A DNA stretch of 64,000 nucleotides from Acanthochromis polyacanthus. Lineage: Eukaryota > Chordata > Actinopteri > Pomacentridae. Shown one piece after another: positions 37,905-49,977 of the stretch; positions within the stretch are counted from its first letter, which is position 1, and the number at the start of each line of letters is the position of its first letter. Under the pieces are notes generated by a model. It was not told the DNA's origin. It was given only the letters and a program-made list of their open reading frames with translations, and did no database searches. Location: assembly GCF_021347895.1 (NCBI RefSeq), contig NC_067113.1:4508251-4572250 (forward strand), given 5' to 3'. The position numbers and the translations under genes are program-made.

Positions 37905-38256
37905 TAATGGATTAGATTTATATAGCGCTTTTCTGGGCACTCAAAGCGCTTCACAATGGATCCATTATTCATTCATTCACACATTCTCACTCTGGTGGTG
38001 GTAAGCTACACTTGTAGCCACAGCTGCCCTGGGGCAGACTGACGGAGGCGTGGCTGCCAATCCGCGCCTATGGCCCCTCCAACCACCACATGCATCCATA
38101 CACCAGTCTGAGAGCAGCACTGGAGGCAAGGCGGGTAAAGTGTCTTGTCCAAGGACACAACAGCACATGACTATGCGAGAGCGAGAATCGAACCGGCAAC
38201 CCTTCGATCATTGGACAACCCGCTCTACCACCTGAGCCACAGCCTACAGAGGTGAG
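37905..38256 (-). mobile_element. tRNA-derived SINE, minus strand
   Basis: Read on the minus strand it starts with a tRNA-like head, TGGCTCAGGTGGTAGAGCGG (box A) and GGTTCGATTCTCGC (box B). The body ends AAAGCGCTATATAAATCTAA and a short ATT-rich tail. It could be mistaken for a tRNA gene, but no cloverleaf 3' half or CCA-end context is present. Confidence 0.8.
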
Positions 38257-40257
38257 TTTTGGATAGGTGATAAAGGAACTTCTTTTTGGGTCTGCAGTAT
38301 GTACACGCACACGAAGCAGAGATCAGAAAAGCAGTTGTTTAGTCCATATATACTTTAATGTGAAAATGTGAGCCTCACTTCATATCCCCCATTGCTATGC
38401 AGCAACAGTTTGATTGTTTCTTATTAACTGTCCTACTTTCTGGGGAGGTCAGAGTGTCTGTGTTTTTAAGTGGTGGAATTGTGGTGAAAAACTGTCACAG
38501 GCTTCAGAGGAAACTTGACCTGATGATGATGATGATGACAAAGCTTTAATCGACTGGGCGTGCACAGACAGGTGACTGCAAAGTGTGGTATATAGTATGA
38601 GCAATACAGTTAAAACTGAAAGTGTCATATTATCATTAGGTAGTACGTCCCATTTGTATTTATACTACATGCAATAGTAAGTACTTTGTAAAGGTGATTT
38701 GGAATGAGTGTGTAGCCATGGGAAACAATGCATAGCTGAAATGACGGACTAAACTTTCAAAGCACAGAAGAAAGGCCATTCATGTGACTATTCACACAAT
38801 CAGTATTCTGGCTCAAATAAGTAAAGATTCAGGGATGAATACTGCCAGCCTTTTTGTCCCCTTCCTGTAACAGAGTACCAGCACAGCCAGTGTCATGTCA
38901 CATGACAGCAGTGGAAAGGACATGAATCAAGCAGCTGCCTTGCGGCCACAGAGCAAGCTTAGCACTATGGAAGTGTTAGACAGTGGTCTATCCTCACTGT
39001 TAACACTGAAGGATATTCTTTTATTTCTTTGATCACAAAAGAGTTCTTCCTGAGACATCTTTGGACTGAAAATACTTCGTGTCTATATTGGTATGAGGTT
39101 TTTTTGTTCTGATAGATGAATTTTCTATGAACGGGTCTCCATGCTCCAAAGGTGTAGAATAGGGATGTTAATAGTTCATTGTTAATCCATTAATTCCCAT
39201 TACTAATTTAATCAACAAAAAGAAAATCAGGCATATGCATGTCAGAAAATGTATTTGCATTGTAAAATTGCTCTAACTTTAACCCTCAGGTGGAGCCTCT
39301 TTGTATTCAATACAATGTATTTACACTTGTGTTTGCTGGCTAAGGGTCCATAAAACAAGCAGACCTCCCCGCTGTCTAACTGCTAACTGTGACAATCATG
39401 TTAATGAACTCTGCAGCGTGAAGTCGTAAAAAAATGTCTGGCAGCTGTCTGGTTTAGCTAGCTACTTGACTTTCTCAAATGCGAACAAAGGCCGGATTCC
39501 TTTGTCAAAAGAGGCACTGATAACGTTAAGAGTGCCAGGACTTTGATGACATGGTTCCAACAATATTCCAACTAAACTAATGAAGTGTATCTGCAACACT
39601 CTGCTCTAAGTATACATTCTTTATAGAGGTGGCAGTAAATATTGGCAGTTTTCTTGGACTACTAAAATAGCTGCAACAGTATTTTGTGGGCATCTGTTCC
39701 AGTTCAGCAGGTGAGTCCAGCAGCTAGAAAAACATCAACTACAGTTAGTAAATAATTACACTATGTAGATCAGCTATGATCTGATATTAAACCAAGGAGA
39801 AGAAATTAATAATGGTACAGGTGATTTACTGTCAAAGACAACAAAGTTAGTTGCTATTTAATACTTTGAATTTTTGTTGGGTCAATCATTGAACAGCAAA
39901 TTTAAATTTTTCATTGTTATGTGCAATCAAATTTCCACTTTAGTAGTGGTGTTTACCTTATTTGTTCTTAAACTTCTAATGTAAAAGAGTTGATTTTGCA
40001 ACAAACATTAAGTGTCAATGGTTAACAGTTTTATCAACATATGGAAAATTATCAGCTGTATTTTATGTATTTCTGCAATTAATCAGTTATTGCTGATTGT
40101 TAATCTGGCAGACTCATCTTGCACAAATAAATCAAAAAGCCTGACAAACAAAATCATGCTGGTTTACATAGGGCTAATATTATCACAGCCTGTATGTTTG
40201 GGAGATTATGTGAAGTGTAATTTTGACTTTACATATTACAGACATGACAGATTAACA
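38257..40257. other. Intron 4 segment, nothing recognised
   Basis: It contains a short (GAT)n run at about 38521-38539. No coding signal or clear element boundary. Confidence 0.4.
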
Positions 40258-40869
40258 TAGCACCTATAAAAAGTATTCACTACCTTAGAAGTGTTTCCTT
40301 TTATGGTTTTTCAGCACAGATTCATATCAATTTAATTTGGCTTTTTGATGTGAACTCATAAAAAAGACTCATGTCAAAGATTATTACTACAAAGTAATGT
40401 AAATTCATTGAAAATATAAAGTACCAAATAAGTGACTGCATATGCATTTGCTCCTCTTCAGTCAGTATGCAGCAGATTAGAATTAGAATAGAGTTTAGTG
40501 CCATTTACATGGGTACATTACAGAACAGGTACATTGGAGTTCTTCGTGCATTTCTTAAAGTCAGCTTTGTAAAAACAAAGAATAAAGGGATACAAGTAAG
40601 AGCAGCAGAGAAGCTATGTACAAATATACTTTATAAGAATAAAATAAGTACACACTACAAAAAGCACACTGGATAGAAATGTTAAATAAAAAACACTGTG
40701 AATTGCACCTTTTATAGCGTGCAGGTGAGATATTGCACATGTTGGTTCATAACATTACCAAGATGACCGTAGTCATTTTGCACATGAATCGGTAAAGAAC
40801 AAAGACATCGATTTTGGGGAGATAGGAAGTGGCCAGAGAAGTGGTTGAATGTCAGAGTTTGAATGGGTT

Positions 40870-41170
40870 TTGGAGTGAGGTACCTCTTTCCCCTCAGTGT
40901 CCTGAGCCACTAGCCAGACAGTGACAGTGGCTGGAAAAAACACTGTTGTGCCAGGATCCAGGAACAGTTGCCATGCGCATGTGTTTTCAGTATCGAAATG
41001 TCGGAGGATAAGTGAAATGCCAGTGCCACCATGTCATCCACTGACCTATTTGAACTGTAGGCAAACTGAAGGAGGTCAACTTTGTCTAGAACTGCAGAGT
41101 TCATGTGTCATAAAACCAGCTTCTCCACACACTTAATGGCAGCTGGTGTTTGTTTTTTGGGGGACTGAGA
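40870..41170 (-). pseudogene. LINE reverse transcriptase fragment, minus strand
   Basis: The minus-strand frame reads NSAVLDKVDLLQFAYSSNRS then VDDMVALAFHL, the RT block before the catalytic Asp (LQFAYR-NRSTDDA) in CR1/Rex-type LINEs. A frameshift interrupts it near 40980. It lies inside the old Tc1-like element. Confidence 0.65.
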
Positions 41171-41239
41171 GAGGTCTTACAGATGCATGGGACTGTTTTC
41201 TGTGTAAGACAGGTGTTAACGACGTCTGTGGTTTCTGGA

Positions 41240-41392
41240 CCTGCAATGCTTCGGTGAGTGGCACATGTCAAACATCCACATGATTGTCAGGACTCAAAGT
41301 GTCCCAGCAGAATGTTGCATTGTAACAAGATGATTGATGTTACTCACTTTACCTGTCAGTGGTCTTAATGTTGTGGCTGCTTGGTGTATAGT
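41240..41392. mobile_element. Mariner/Tc1-type repeat end
   Basis: CAGCAGAATGTTGCATTGTA and ACCTGTCAGTGGTCTTAATG, then TTGTGGCTGCTTGGTGTATA at the end, the latter being the terminal repeat of a common fish element. The same family flanks the hAT at 22434-22590. Confidence 0.5.
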
Positions 41393-41632
41393 CAGGTAGA
41401 GGATGCAGATGACACCAGTCATTAGCTGTGTAGTCATGTAAACTATCTGTGGCTTGATTAAAAATGTTCAGATCTATGGCATCCAAACAAACCTCACAGT
41501 TCTGCCAGTGCATGATCAGTTCACATCATCCAGGACCCATAAGTTTTGAACCTTTTAGTGTGGGTCAGGTGTAGTAGAATAGGTCACATCCCCCCCCCAA
41601 AATTGAATATTGCTGTAGCATTTGTAGCACAG

Positions 41633-41945
41633 TGACGTGGTGGGTAGCACTTTCACTTTGCAGCTAGAAGATCCAAGGTTCGTGTCCTGGTCTTCGCCTG
41701 GAGTTTGCATGTGTGGGTTTTCTCCAGGTACTCCGGCTTTCTCCCACAGTCCAAAAATATGCTCAGGTTAACTGGTGATTCTAAGTTGCCCATAGGTGTG
41801 AACACAAATGTCATTGTTTGTCTGGAAATATAGCCTTGCGACAGACTGGCAACTTGTCCAAGGTGTCCCCTGTCTTCTCCCTAAGTCAGCTGGGATAGGC
41901 TCCAGCCCCCTCGACGACCCTAGTGAAGATTGAGCGATGTATACT
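41633..41945 (+). mobile_element. tRNA-like short interspersed repeat (second copy)
   Basis: Box A-like GGTGGGTAGCAC and a weak box B (GGTTCGTGTCC), then GTGGGTTTTCTCCAGGTACT and CAGCTGGGATAGGCTCCAGC. Colinear with 36746-37131 but more decayed at the head and without the (ATGG)n tail. Confidence 0.75.
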
Positions 41946-42719
41946 CCCCATCTTCAGAACATAACTGTGATGTTACCACATTGGTACCATGTCCCAGGAT
42001 TGCTTGACAAAGATTGCTGTTCCTCCCCTGCAGGTTCTACCGCATTTCGTAGCACTGCGGTTGGCTAAACAGTGTAGACGGTGACGGTGTTATGGCCTCA
42101 TCAGTGGTCCTCTGTCCAAGCCTCGTTTCACAGAAACATAGAACAGAACATTCCTGGATGTACCTTTGCATAGCCTGTCGACTGAAGAGATCTTTATCTT
42201 GTTTTGCAGACTCTGGCAAAGAGTATGAGTATGGAGTTTATGTCGTCCTCTGCCTCTCTGTTCTACTCCTCCCTGCCTGCCACGTTTCTGTGTCAGCCTC
42301 CCCTCCTGCAGCCTGGCCCATCGTCACTGCAGCATGGAGCTGTAGCTCCGGGAAGGAGTTGAGAAAATTTTTTGTCAAAAGTCCTCTGTGAGTCTTTCAG
42401 TCATGGTCAACACGAGCTCCAACAAACCATACATGAAAAGACAAAAATGACATGAACAAGATAAAAGCTAAAGCTTGTCTCAGAGAACAACGCTATCTTG
42501 GAAAACCTTAAGGCACCTTTAATTTGATTTTTAGCATTAAACCTGTGTAAGTAGGCCTCAGTCAGTCTTGTACATTGCTACACTGCAATTTTAGCCCATT
42601 CCTCTTTGCAAAATTGCTCAAGTTCTGTCAGGTTACATGAGGATTACGAGTGAACAGCCTTTGCCAAGTCCAGCCACAAATTATCAATCAAGTGTGTGAA
42701 TACTTTTTATAGGCGCTGT

Positions 42720-44824
42720 ACTGTATTTCTGTACTTAGTTAAGTAGTGTACACATAAGGAAGTTGCATTTGCACTATGCGTTTCATATAATTTTCCATTT
42801 CTATTCCTCTGACTGTCTGTAGGTTTTTAACTAGTTAATATTTCACACAAAGCATATCAGCAGTTAAAAAATAATGTACTATTATTTGCTAAACTGCACA
42901 ACAGTCGATAAATTCAATGTTAAATTGCTGTTACCATGTTAGTGCATTAGTAATATTTCATTTACATAATATTTTAACAAGCTAAATTCTGCAGAATAAG
43001 TACTTTTACTTTTGAAACTTTTTTTAACTTTTGAAACTTGAAACACATTTTGTTCATAGCAGTTCTGTATTTAAATATAACTAAAGTTTTGAGTTCATCA
43101 CTTGTTAATTGTGTATCAGTTGTTTCTTTTACACAAGGAACAAATTAAAACATTATTTTTTCATTACTGTTCTTTATTTTTCAACAATAACCACCAAAGT
43201 GTACATTAGATTCAGTCAAATTAGTAACTACCAAATTTCACAAGGTAGCAATGAGGCCCTCTGTCCTATTTTAAAAGAATGTTTGGGCTTTTCCATCTTC
43301 AAAACATCTGTTTTTCTATACCTAGTTCTTGCTTAAACATTTTTCAATTTTTTCTGGACTACATAATTATTATTATTAATATTATTACATTTTAGAAAGA
43401 GTAAAACATATCTCTACAAGGTCCCACATCCAGTAAAGGTCATGAAGACCTCTGTGATCTTATGATGCATTGTTTGGAGCAAAGGTATGAAACCATTTCT
43501 AAACACTTTAAAGGTTCACTGGTGTGTGCTACCCTGTTTATCCAAAATATTGTCTGGATTGGTCCAATAGAGGTTACTGCTGGAAAGCCTAAGTTTTATT
43601 TCATGCAGACAGATATGTACATATATTCACATGTGATATGGTTGAGCTTTCTAAGCTAAAGTGTCTAAACATCACTCTTCTTCTGAGCCGGACAAAAATG
43701 AAAATGAAATACACACATTTATAAAGCAACGACAAACACAGAACAAGAGATGCTGTCCCCACCTAGGTTAGGGACACAGGCAGACTAGAGAGACATGTGC
43801 ACTGCAATCTAGCGCATCAATTTATGGTACTGTCTTGCTGACAGAAAGCTTGGAGAGGAGGGAATGCAAGCTTCACCTGTGACTACAGGGTGGTTAGAAT
43901 TCCGACACAGTTTGACACAAGGAGAAAATGGGGCGCTAAGCAACTATGTGACGCATAGCTTCTTAAGAAAGTTAACTACACAACAATGTTTGATTTTGAG
44001 ATAAAAGGTAACTAAAGACAATTTAAGATGAACCACTTAAGAAAGAAAAGACTTCCAATTTAGAAGACCTACATGCTGACTTGTGTCTATGATCTGTCAG
44101 CAGTATGCTGACAATGTAGAGAGAGACCTGTTTGGTACAAACAATTTGGTGGGAGTGCTTTTACTTTCGATACTCACATACATTTTGGTAATACTTGTGT
44201 GCTTTAACTCAGCAAAGATTTAATGTAACACAACAGTCATGTTATACAGATCCTCTTTGTGGCATAAGAGGTCTAAAACTGTTTTTTGGGGGGGCAGGGA
44301 GAGACCATAAGCCACGAACACATGTTCCTTACTTCTCCTTGTGTGTAGTCCTCAGTACTTTTGTGGTTTCTATGTTTCATTCTGATGTACCCATTTGTAA
44401 TTTTAAATGCCACATTTTCTATTTACTGATTGCCTCACCACAGTCAGTGCTTTGTAGACTGTGTTATCTGTGTCTAAACAGGATGAATGGCAAAAGCTGC
44501 TTCAACTCTCGATCTGTGTCCAGATAGGAAGTGTACAGATTTAAGTAAGCTTCTTGTTTTTCCCACTGGCAATACTCAAAACCCAATATACAATTCTTGC
44601 ATATCCACATGTAATTTGCAAGAAAACAGACTTGAAGCATGAAGATATGCTTTAAGCTATGTTTACAAGCATACTGTGCAAGTAAAATGTGTGTTATTGT
44701 ATGACTTATGTAGATAGCTGCTACTGCTGCTGCTTCACATTCAGATTTTTTTTTGGTAAATCACTGATATGCAAATGTACTAAACAGTTCACTCTTCAAG
44801 AAAGGAAGTCTACACAATACGGAC
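42720..44824. other. Intron 4 segment, nothing recognised
   Basis: AT-rich. A few open frames under 110 codons lack any motif. No repeats with clear ends. Confidence 0.4.
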
Positions 44825-45812
44825 TGTCATGACCACCATCTCCAGCTCTGCTTAGTGGCAGCTTTCCCTTTTCCCCTCCTATCCCCTCCTTTCCTCTTTC
44901 AATCATGTGGGTGTGAGTGAGGTGTGTGTGAGGAATGTGTGCTCTGTCAGGCCATTGAATGATCACCTGAGTGGTCCACCTGCAACTCATCAATCCCTCA
45001 CCATTAAAGCCGTGCTCAGACCACTGCACGATGCCAGACCGTAGAACAACCTCTGTTGGACAAGTCAGGCTCTCGTTCTCCTTTTGTTTGCTTTTGGTTT
45101 CATTGTGGTAACCACGTGTTTCCCTCTGCTTCAGTTCCGTGACCCTCCCTGCCTACTCAGTCTGCCTCCTGCCATAACCTCAGCTCCTGCCTGTTCATAT
45201 TTAACCTGGTCCTGCTTGGATTTACCTCTCAGAATCTCCACCTGGGTGCACCATCAAGAAGCCCTTCCTGCCATGCACCAGCCTTCTCTGTCCACATTCC
45301 CTCACTGTGTCTCCCCATCAGGCTGTCAGCTAAGTCGAGCCCCACTCCCTCTCAGGCTCTCAGGGTAGCGGTAGTGCTTGCATGTTAGTGTTGAGCACGT
45401 TTCTCACATTGCTCTGTTTAAACTCACCGTGTCTGTGTGTTGCTCTGTTGATCATGTTGATGCGCTATGTGCGCATTTCTAGCTCTGACTCGCCCTTGAC
45501 TTTCCTAGCTTGGTAGTACCAAGTCCTGGTGAACTCAGTCTTGTAAATATATTCTGCTTTCTGTCAGATAGTTGGCATTTTCGTATCTTGTCCTGTCCCG
45601 GCTTCGGTAGTATTTCCAGTACTGTATTTTCACTCCCCCACTCGATCCCTAGTAGTCTCCCTCAAGAGTAGTGATCTTCGTGTATCCCTTGCGATGTCAG
45701 TTTGCTTTACCCGTCATCCTTACCTTCGTATTGTACAAAAACTTACTGTCTAAAATTCCTGTCCTCTGTGCCTTTGTCATTCACATTTGAGTCTCTGACC
45801 TGCTCCATAACA
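44825..45812 (+). mobile_element. Probable solo LTR of a gypsy family
   Basis: It begins TGTCATGACCACC and ends GCTCCATAACA, with TG/CA ends, and is about 988 bp. The first 200 bp align by eye with 6705-6900 (GTGAGTGAGGTGTGTGTGA, CACCTGCAAC, GATGCCAGACC), the LTR region of the decayed gypsy element. No matching 4-6 bp target duplication was found, so ends or age are uncertain. Confidence 0.55.
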
Positions 45813-46168
45813 ATGGATAAAGAGCAACACTAAGTCTATTTTGAATACTGCAAGGAAAATTGTATGTGGTAAACATGGATGTAAAGCGGTCAAACTGTGA
45901 AGGGCAAATATTGAGCAAAACTATGAAAAAATAGCTTGGCAAATAATAAAGCAGTCTGATGTACTGAATGTCCTCTTGGGGCATTAACTGGCTTTTCTCT
46001 GTCCTTAACCAAGCGCACATAAAACTTACGTACTTGATCTGGCTTTTGACCTATAATGATCTCCATTTAAAAGGTCACAGAATGTGTATACAGTGGTAAC
46101 AAGTACTTGCTAACAAAGGCAACAAAAGTTCAGGTTTTGAGAAGAAAAGACGTACAAACAGCTCTCAC

Positions 46169-46389
46169 CTAAGACCATACAGTACAGTTCCATCAGGGTG
46201 CAGTCTGATCATCCGGTTCTTTACTGTCACCCCATGGACAAAAGACTTCTTGTCATTAATGAAGTAGGTGTCAGGGACCCACAGCTGGTCTGCCACCCGG
46301 TTGTCCAAGGTGAGGTTGAGAGGAATGCCTGTGTAGGACAGGCGCTTGTCTCTCCAGGACTGCTGGAAATACATGGTGATGGTGTAGTC
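46169..46389 (-). CDS. gabrb1: gabrb1 exon 4: extracellular domain, GABA-binding loop A
   Basis: The exon is exactly 221 bp, the diagnostic size of exon 4 in GABA-A receptor genes. It starts [19 protein letters not shown] after TGTTCAG and ends at (AG)|GTGAGAGC. It contains [18 protein letters not shown], with the loop A Tyr of the GABA site (beta Tyr97 in mature numbering), and [19 protein letters not shown] and [10 protein letters not shown] resemble beta1 (QQSWKDKRLSYSGIPLNL) more than beta2/3. It is separated from exon 3 by about 14.2 kb of largely transposon-derived intron. The reading frame is intact. Confidence 0.97.
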
Positions 46390-46629
46390 CTGAACACAGG
46401 GTGAGAGGAAAGTTAGTACATCAACACGAATTGGCCATGAAGTCTTTAATCCCTCTTGCCCTGAACAATTCCAAGTGTGTACTTCTATTCTATTGTGTAA
46501 GTGCTAGTTTGTATTTTCGAACATCAAGTGATAACTTTTTATATTTTTTTTCTACCACAGTCATCAGATGACTCGCATTACGGTGAAAAAGTATATTCAT
46601 GTCGAAACTGATTGCAAATTTCAGTCCTA

Positions 46630-46830
46630 CTCCTGTTGCATCTTACTGTTGCTTTGGACACTGCTGACCAAACAACACTACTGGACAGACTAGAAAACTG
46701 GGTTGGAGTTTCTGACATAGTCCTGAAATAGTTTCCCTTCTACAGTATCTCCAGGACAGAAATATTGCCCCCTGTTTACAGAAAATCCAATGCTGGCCCT
46801 GGCTCTACAATACTCTACAGTGGGTCTCCT
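46630..46830 (+). pseudogene. L2/CR1-type LINE RT remnant
   Basis: Worn frames contain LDTADQTTLLDRLENWVGVS, which matches the LDLSAAFDTVDH...LL.RLE.WVGI block of L2/CR1 reverse transcriptases, followed by a decayed YLS/R segment and a GVPQGS-like position. Heavily mutated. Confidence 0.5.
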
Positions 46831-47520
46831 TCATGCTAGAACTGCAGTGGTGCTTTTTTTAAATTAACTGATTTGTTTAAATGGCTCTTCTCAGAACCTT
46901 TGTGGATATGACTCCTGGTTGTCTTTGTCCCACCCACTGACTTCTTAAATAATTGTCTTGTTCTAGGTTAGTTTAAACACAAGACACTTGTGCCATACCA
47001 CAGTCTGGCTGAACTAACAAAAATAATGTGAAAAGAACCAAGGAACCTGTTTGTTGCTGCAGTGTTATGATAGGTTCATCCTCTTCCAAATTTCACTGGA
47101 ACAACAGCTGCTCCTCTACATCTTCATCTCATCATAAAGTTAGAAAGCACTACTTTTCAGTGTTACAATGCAACAGCAAAGATTTGTGTCTTCTTTTCTG
47201 AGTTGAAAAATATCTGGCACTACATGCTCCATCATAGCACATCCACTAATTCTTTACAATGACATGTAAAATTCAAACAATACCAATTCAACAAACATGA
47301 AATTTTAAAAATACAAGCACAAACTGGAGATATAATGAAACAGAGACTTGTGTCTCATGTTGGGAAGCCACACATTATCCAGATAATAATATATGTAACA
47401 GATCACATGCATACAGCACATGCACCAGTATGTGCTACGCCCAAATGTATTCCTACAAAGGATAGCTTTGGATAAATTTGTCTAATTTATAGATGTCACA
47501 TTAAATACGATCTACTGACA
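46831..47520. other. Intron 3 segment, nothing recognised
   Basis: AT-rich sequence between two LINE remnants. No motif seen. Confidence 0.4.
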
Positions 47521-47529
47521 GAATCAGCA

Positions 47530-47935
47530 ACTTCCTGCAATGGATGAAGAGAGCACAGCTGCCCCTCCCGTCCAGATCACCTTCTACAGAGGGACCATAG
47601 AGAGCTGCTGACCAGCTGCATTTCCATCTTGTCTGGCAGCTCCAGGGCCTCAGGAAGACGCTGCAGAGGGTGGTGAGGACGGGCAGAGAAGATTATCGGG
47701 ACCTCTCTTCCATCCATCCAGGATGTTGCACACAAGCGCTGTCTCAGCAGAGCCTGCAACATCATCAAAGACTCCTCACACCCCCACCATGGACTGTTCT
47801 CCCTGCTGCCCTCTGGGAGGAGGTTCTGCAGCATCAGAACGACAGAACGAGAACAGCAGGTTCTGTAACACTTTCATCCCCCAAGCCATCAGACTCTTGA
47901 ACTTAAAATAATCTTTCTGGGCACCCGTTGTCACT
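47530..47935 (+). pseudogene. CR1/Rex-type LINE C-terminal fragment
   Basis: One frame reads SIQDVAHKRCLSRACNIIKD, then SSHPHHGLFSLLPSGRRFCS and FCNTFIPQAIRLLNLK-stop. The HP..LFSLLPSGRR and SFIP.AIRLLN pattern is the conserved C-terminus of Rex/CR1-type fish LINE ORF2. T-rich and microsatellite sequence follows (GT/AT run at 48053-48086). Confidence 0.75.
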
Positions 47936-48051
47936 ATGAAAACATAACTGCTGCTACTTTTTTTTTTTTTTACTTTTTTTCAATGTATGTGCAATATTGC
48001 TGCTGCATCTTCACTGTAAAATAAATATGTGCAGATGTGTATGTTTACAGA

Positions 48052-48086
<35 letters not shown>

Positions 48087-48789
48087 TTGTATTTATAGAT
48101 ACAAATTTATATATATATTTATATAGATGTTTACATGTATATAATGGAATTGCTTTTTATTTAGAAAAAATTGGTTTGTTTTTGTATTTATCAGTCCAAT
48201 GGCGAGCTTGTTGCACCAGAATTTCAGTCATAATGTGCACCAACTAGTGTATGTTCAGAAAGCACAGTCAAAACTATGACGCTTTTTCATGCAGTTGCAA
48301 TTTTTTGACCACTTGGGGGCTCTGTGATTATTTTTGGTCATTTCCATTTCTTCTTGGGGTTTTTTAAAAAAATTTTTGTTGTTTGTGATTCACATGCAAT
48401 CACTATACGACATGTATTGAGGTTACCCTTTTCTCCCTGTTGTTTAAAAGTGGACAGAGTGGTCAGTGTTTTTTGTTGTTTACATTAAGTTGTGAAATTG
48501 AATATTGCTGTGTGTTAAAGATGGCTTATTGTATTTCAAAGGCGGTGTAGGAGTTTTCCAGGCAAAGCAGATGTTCAAGCTATCCCACTGGTTAGAGCAG
48601 GCAAAATGGTTAGTTACGTTTCTGTGACGACAATATAAGAGTAATATATTTAAGAAAGGTGCAGTAATGTGAAAAGTAATGTTTTTTGTAAATTATTTTT
48701 ACTGTACTACAGTTCTACGGTGTTATGAAGTGGAAGTAAACACTAGCGTAAGGAACAAGTCTCACGAGTGATAAATGGGCAGCATAAAG

Positions 48790-49588
48790 CCATTGCGAAG
48801 ATGTCAGAATAAGAAAAAAAGGCTTGTCTGGTCATGAAGCACTGTGAATCAACTACTGAAGACTAGAAGAAGGTATTATGGACTGATGAATCAAAACTTT
48901 AAATCTTTGGCTCATCATGCAGGATGTTTGTATGTCATCGAGTAGGAGAAAGGATGGTTCCTCAGTGTGTGACATCAACTGTCAAACATGGAGGAGGAAG
49001 CGTGATGGTCTGGGGCTGTTCTGCTGGATCCAGGGTTGGTGACTTGTACAGAGTGAAAGGAAACCTGAACCAAAATGGCTACCACAGCATTAGTAGTGCC
49101 ATGCAGTACCCTCTGGTATGTTCCTAGTTGGTCAGGAGTTCATCCTACAGCAAGATAATGACCCAAAACATCAGTCCAAGCTATGCCAGAGCTACCTTAG
49201 GAAAAATTAAAACATGGAGTGTCCAGCACAGCCTCCAGACTTAAACCCCATGGAGTTGGTTTGGGAAAAACTGGTCAGAGGAGTGAAAGCAAAGCAACCT
49301 ACAAGAACCACACATTTATGGGAACTTCTGCAACAAAGTTGGGAAGAACTTTCTGAAGTATATTTGATTTCCATTGTGGAAAGAATGCCATGTTTCTGTA
49401 CAGCTGTTATATCAGCCAAAGGTGGCTACTTTGATGAGTCAAAAGTTTAGATTCCAGTTTAGATTCTAAATTGATTTTTAAAAACTCAACTTGTTCATTT
49501 GTTCAATGCTTTCGTTTGAGAGTACAATGAGACATTAACATTCATAATTTTAAATTACGGAGTTCTAAAACTCTTGATTGGTAGTGTA
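48790..49588 (+). mobile_element. Decayed Tc1-like transposon, right portion
   Basis: Transposase sequence is readable in 48820-49440: [20 protein letters not shown], then after frame changes LQQDNDPKHQSKLC-like and AQPPDLNPMELVWEKLVRGV, the D and DE blocks of the DDE catalytic domain. The right end, inverted, is TACACTACCAATCAAGAGTT, finishing at about 49588. The left end was not found. Frames are broken; inactive. Confidence 0.75.
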
Positions 49589-49748
49589 AATCAAACTGTA
49601 TTCAAACAATGACTTACAATTCATAATGGGGGACATTAAAGAGAGAGAGGACAGCGTGCCCAACAAAAGGAGTGGAGAGAAGCTCACAAGTGGAGTAAAG
49701 CCAGGAGAAAGTTACACGAAGGGTTAATAACCCCTCCAATCACCCCTG

Positions 49749-49946
49749 TGTTGTGTTCATGTGAAATAACTTTGCAGTATTACAGGCTGTTCATAAAAGA
49801 GTCCTACAGAGGGCGCTATCCCCAAGCTGTAGCAGGATAGGACCTAGAGCATGAGAGAAGAAGTGAAGACTCATGCTAATGAATAAAGCTACGTCCTGCC
49901 TGTTCCATTCTACTGTGTGGTGAATGTCTAATACCCACACACAACA
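49749..49946 (+). repeat. 5' LTR of the gypsy element
   Basis: 198 bp, TG...CA. It carries a probable poly(A) signal (GAATAAAGC at about 49879). Identical to 54074-54271. Confidence 0.95.
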
Positions 49947-49977
49947 AAGTGGCGACGAGGCAAGTAGTGAGGAAGAG

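Larger units (their letters stand above)
40258..42716. mobile_element. Old Tc1-like element with later insertions
   Basis: The left end has CACCTATAAAAAGTATTCAC and the right end, inverted, GCGCCTATAAAAAGTATTCA; both are the terminal repeat of a Tc1-like family common in fish. Subterminal sequence near 42580-42700 (CCCATTCCTCTTTGCAAAAT) belongs to the same family. The 2.4 kb between include a LINE fragment, a mariner-like end and a SINE, so the original element is broken up. No transposase motif was readable. Confidence 0.6.

Noticed and set aside
37977..38256. tRNA gene on the minus strand
   Set aside because: Boxes A and B are present but the sequence continues as a SINE body with a tail; no complete cloverleaf.
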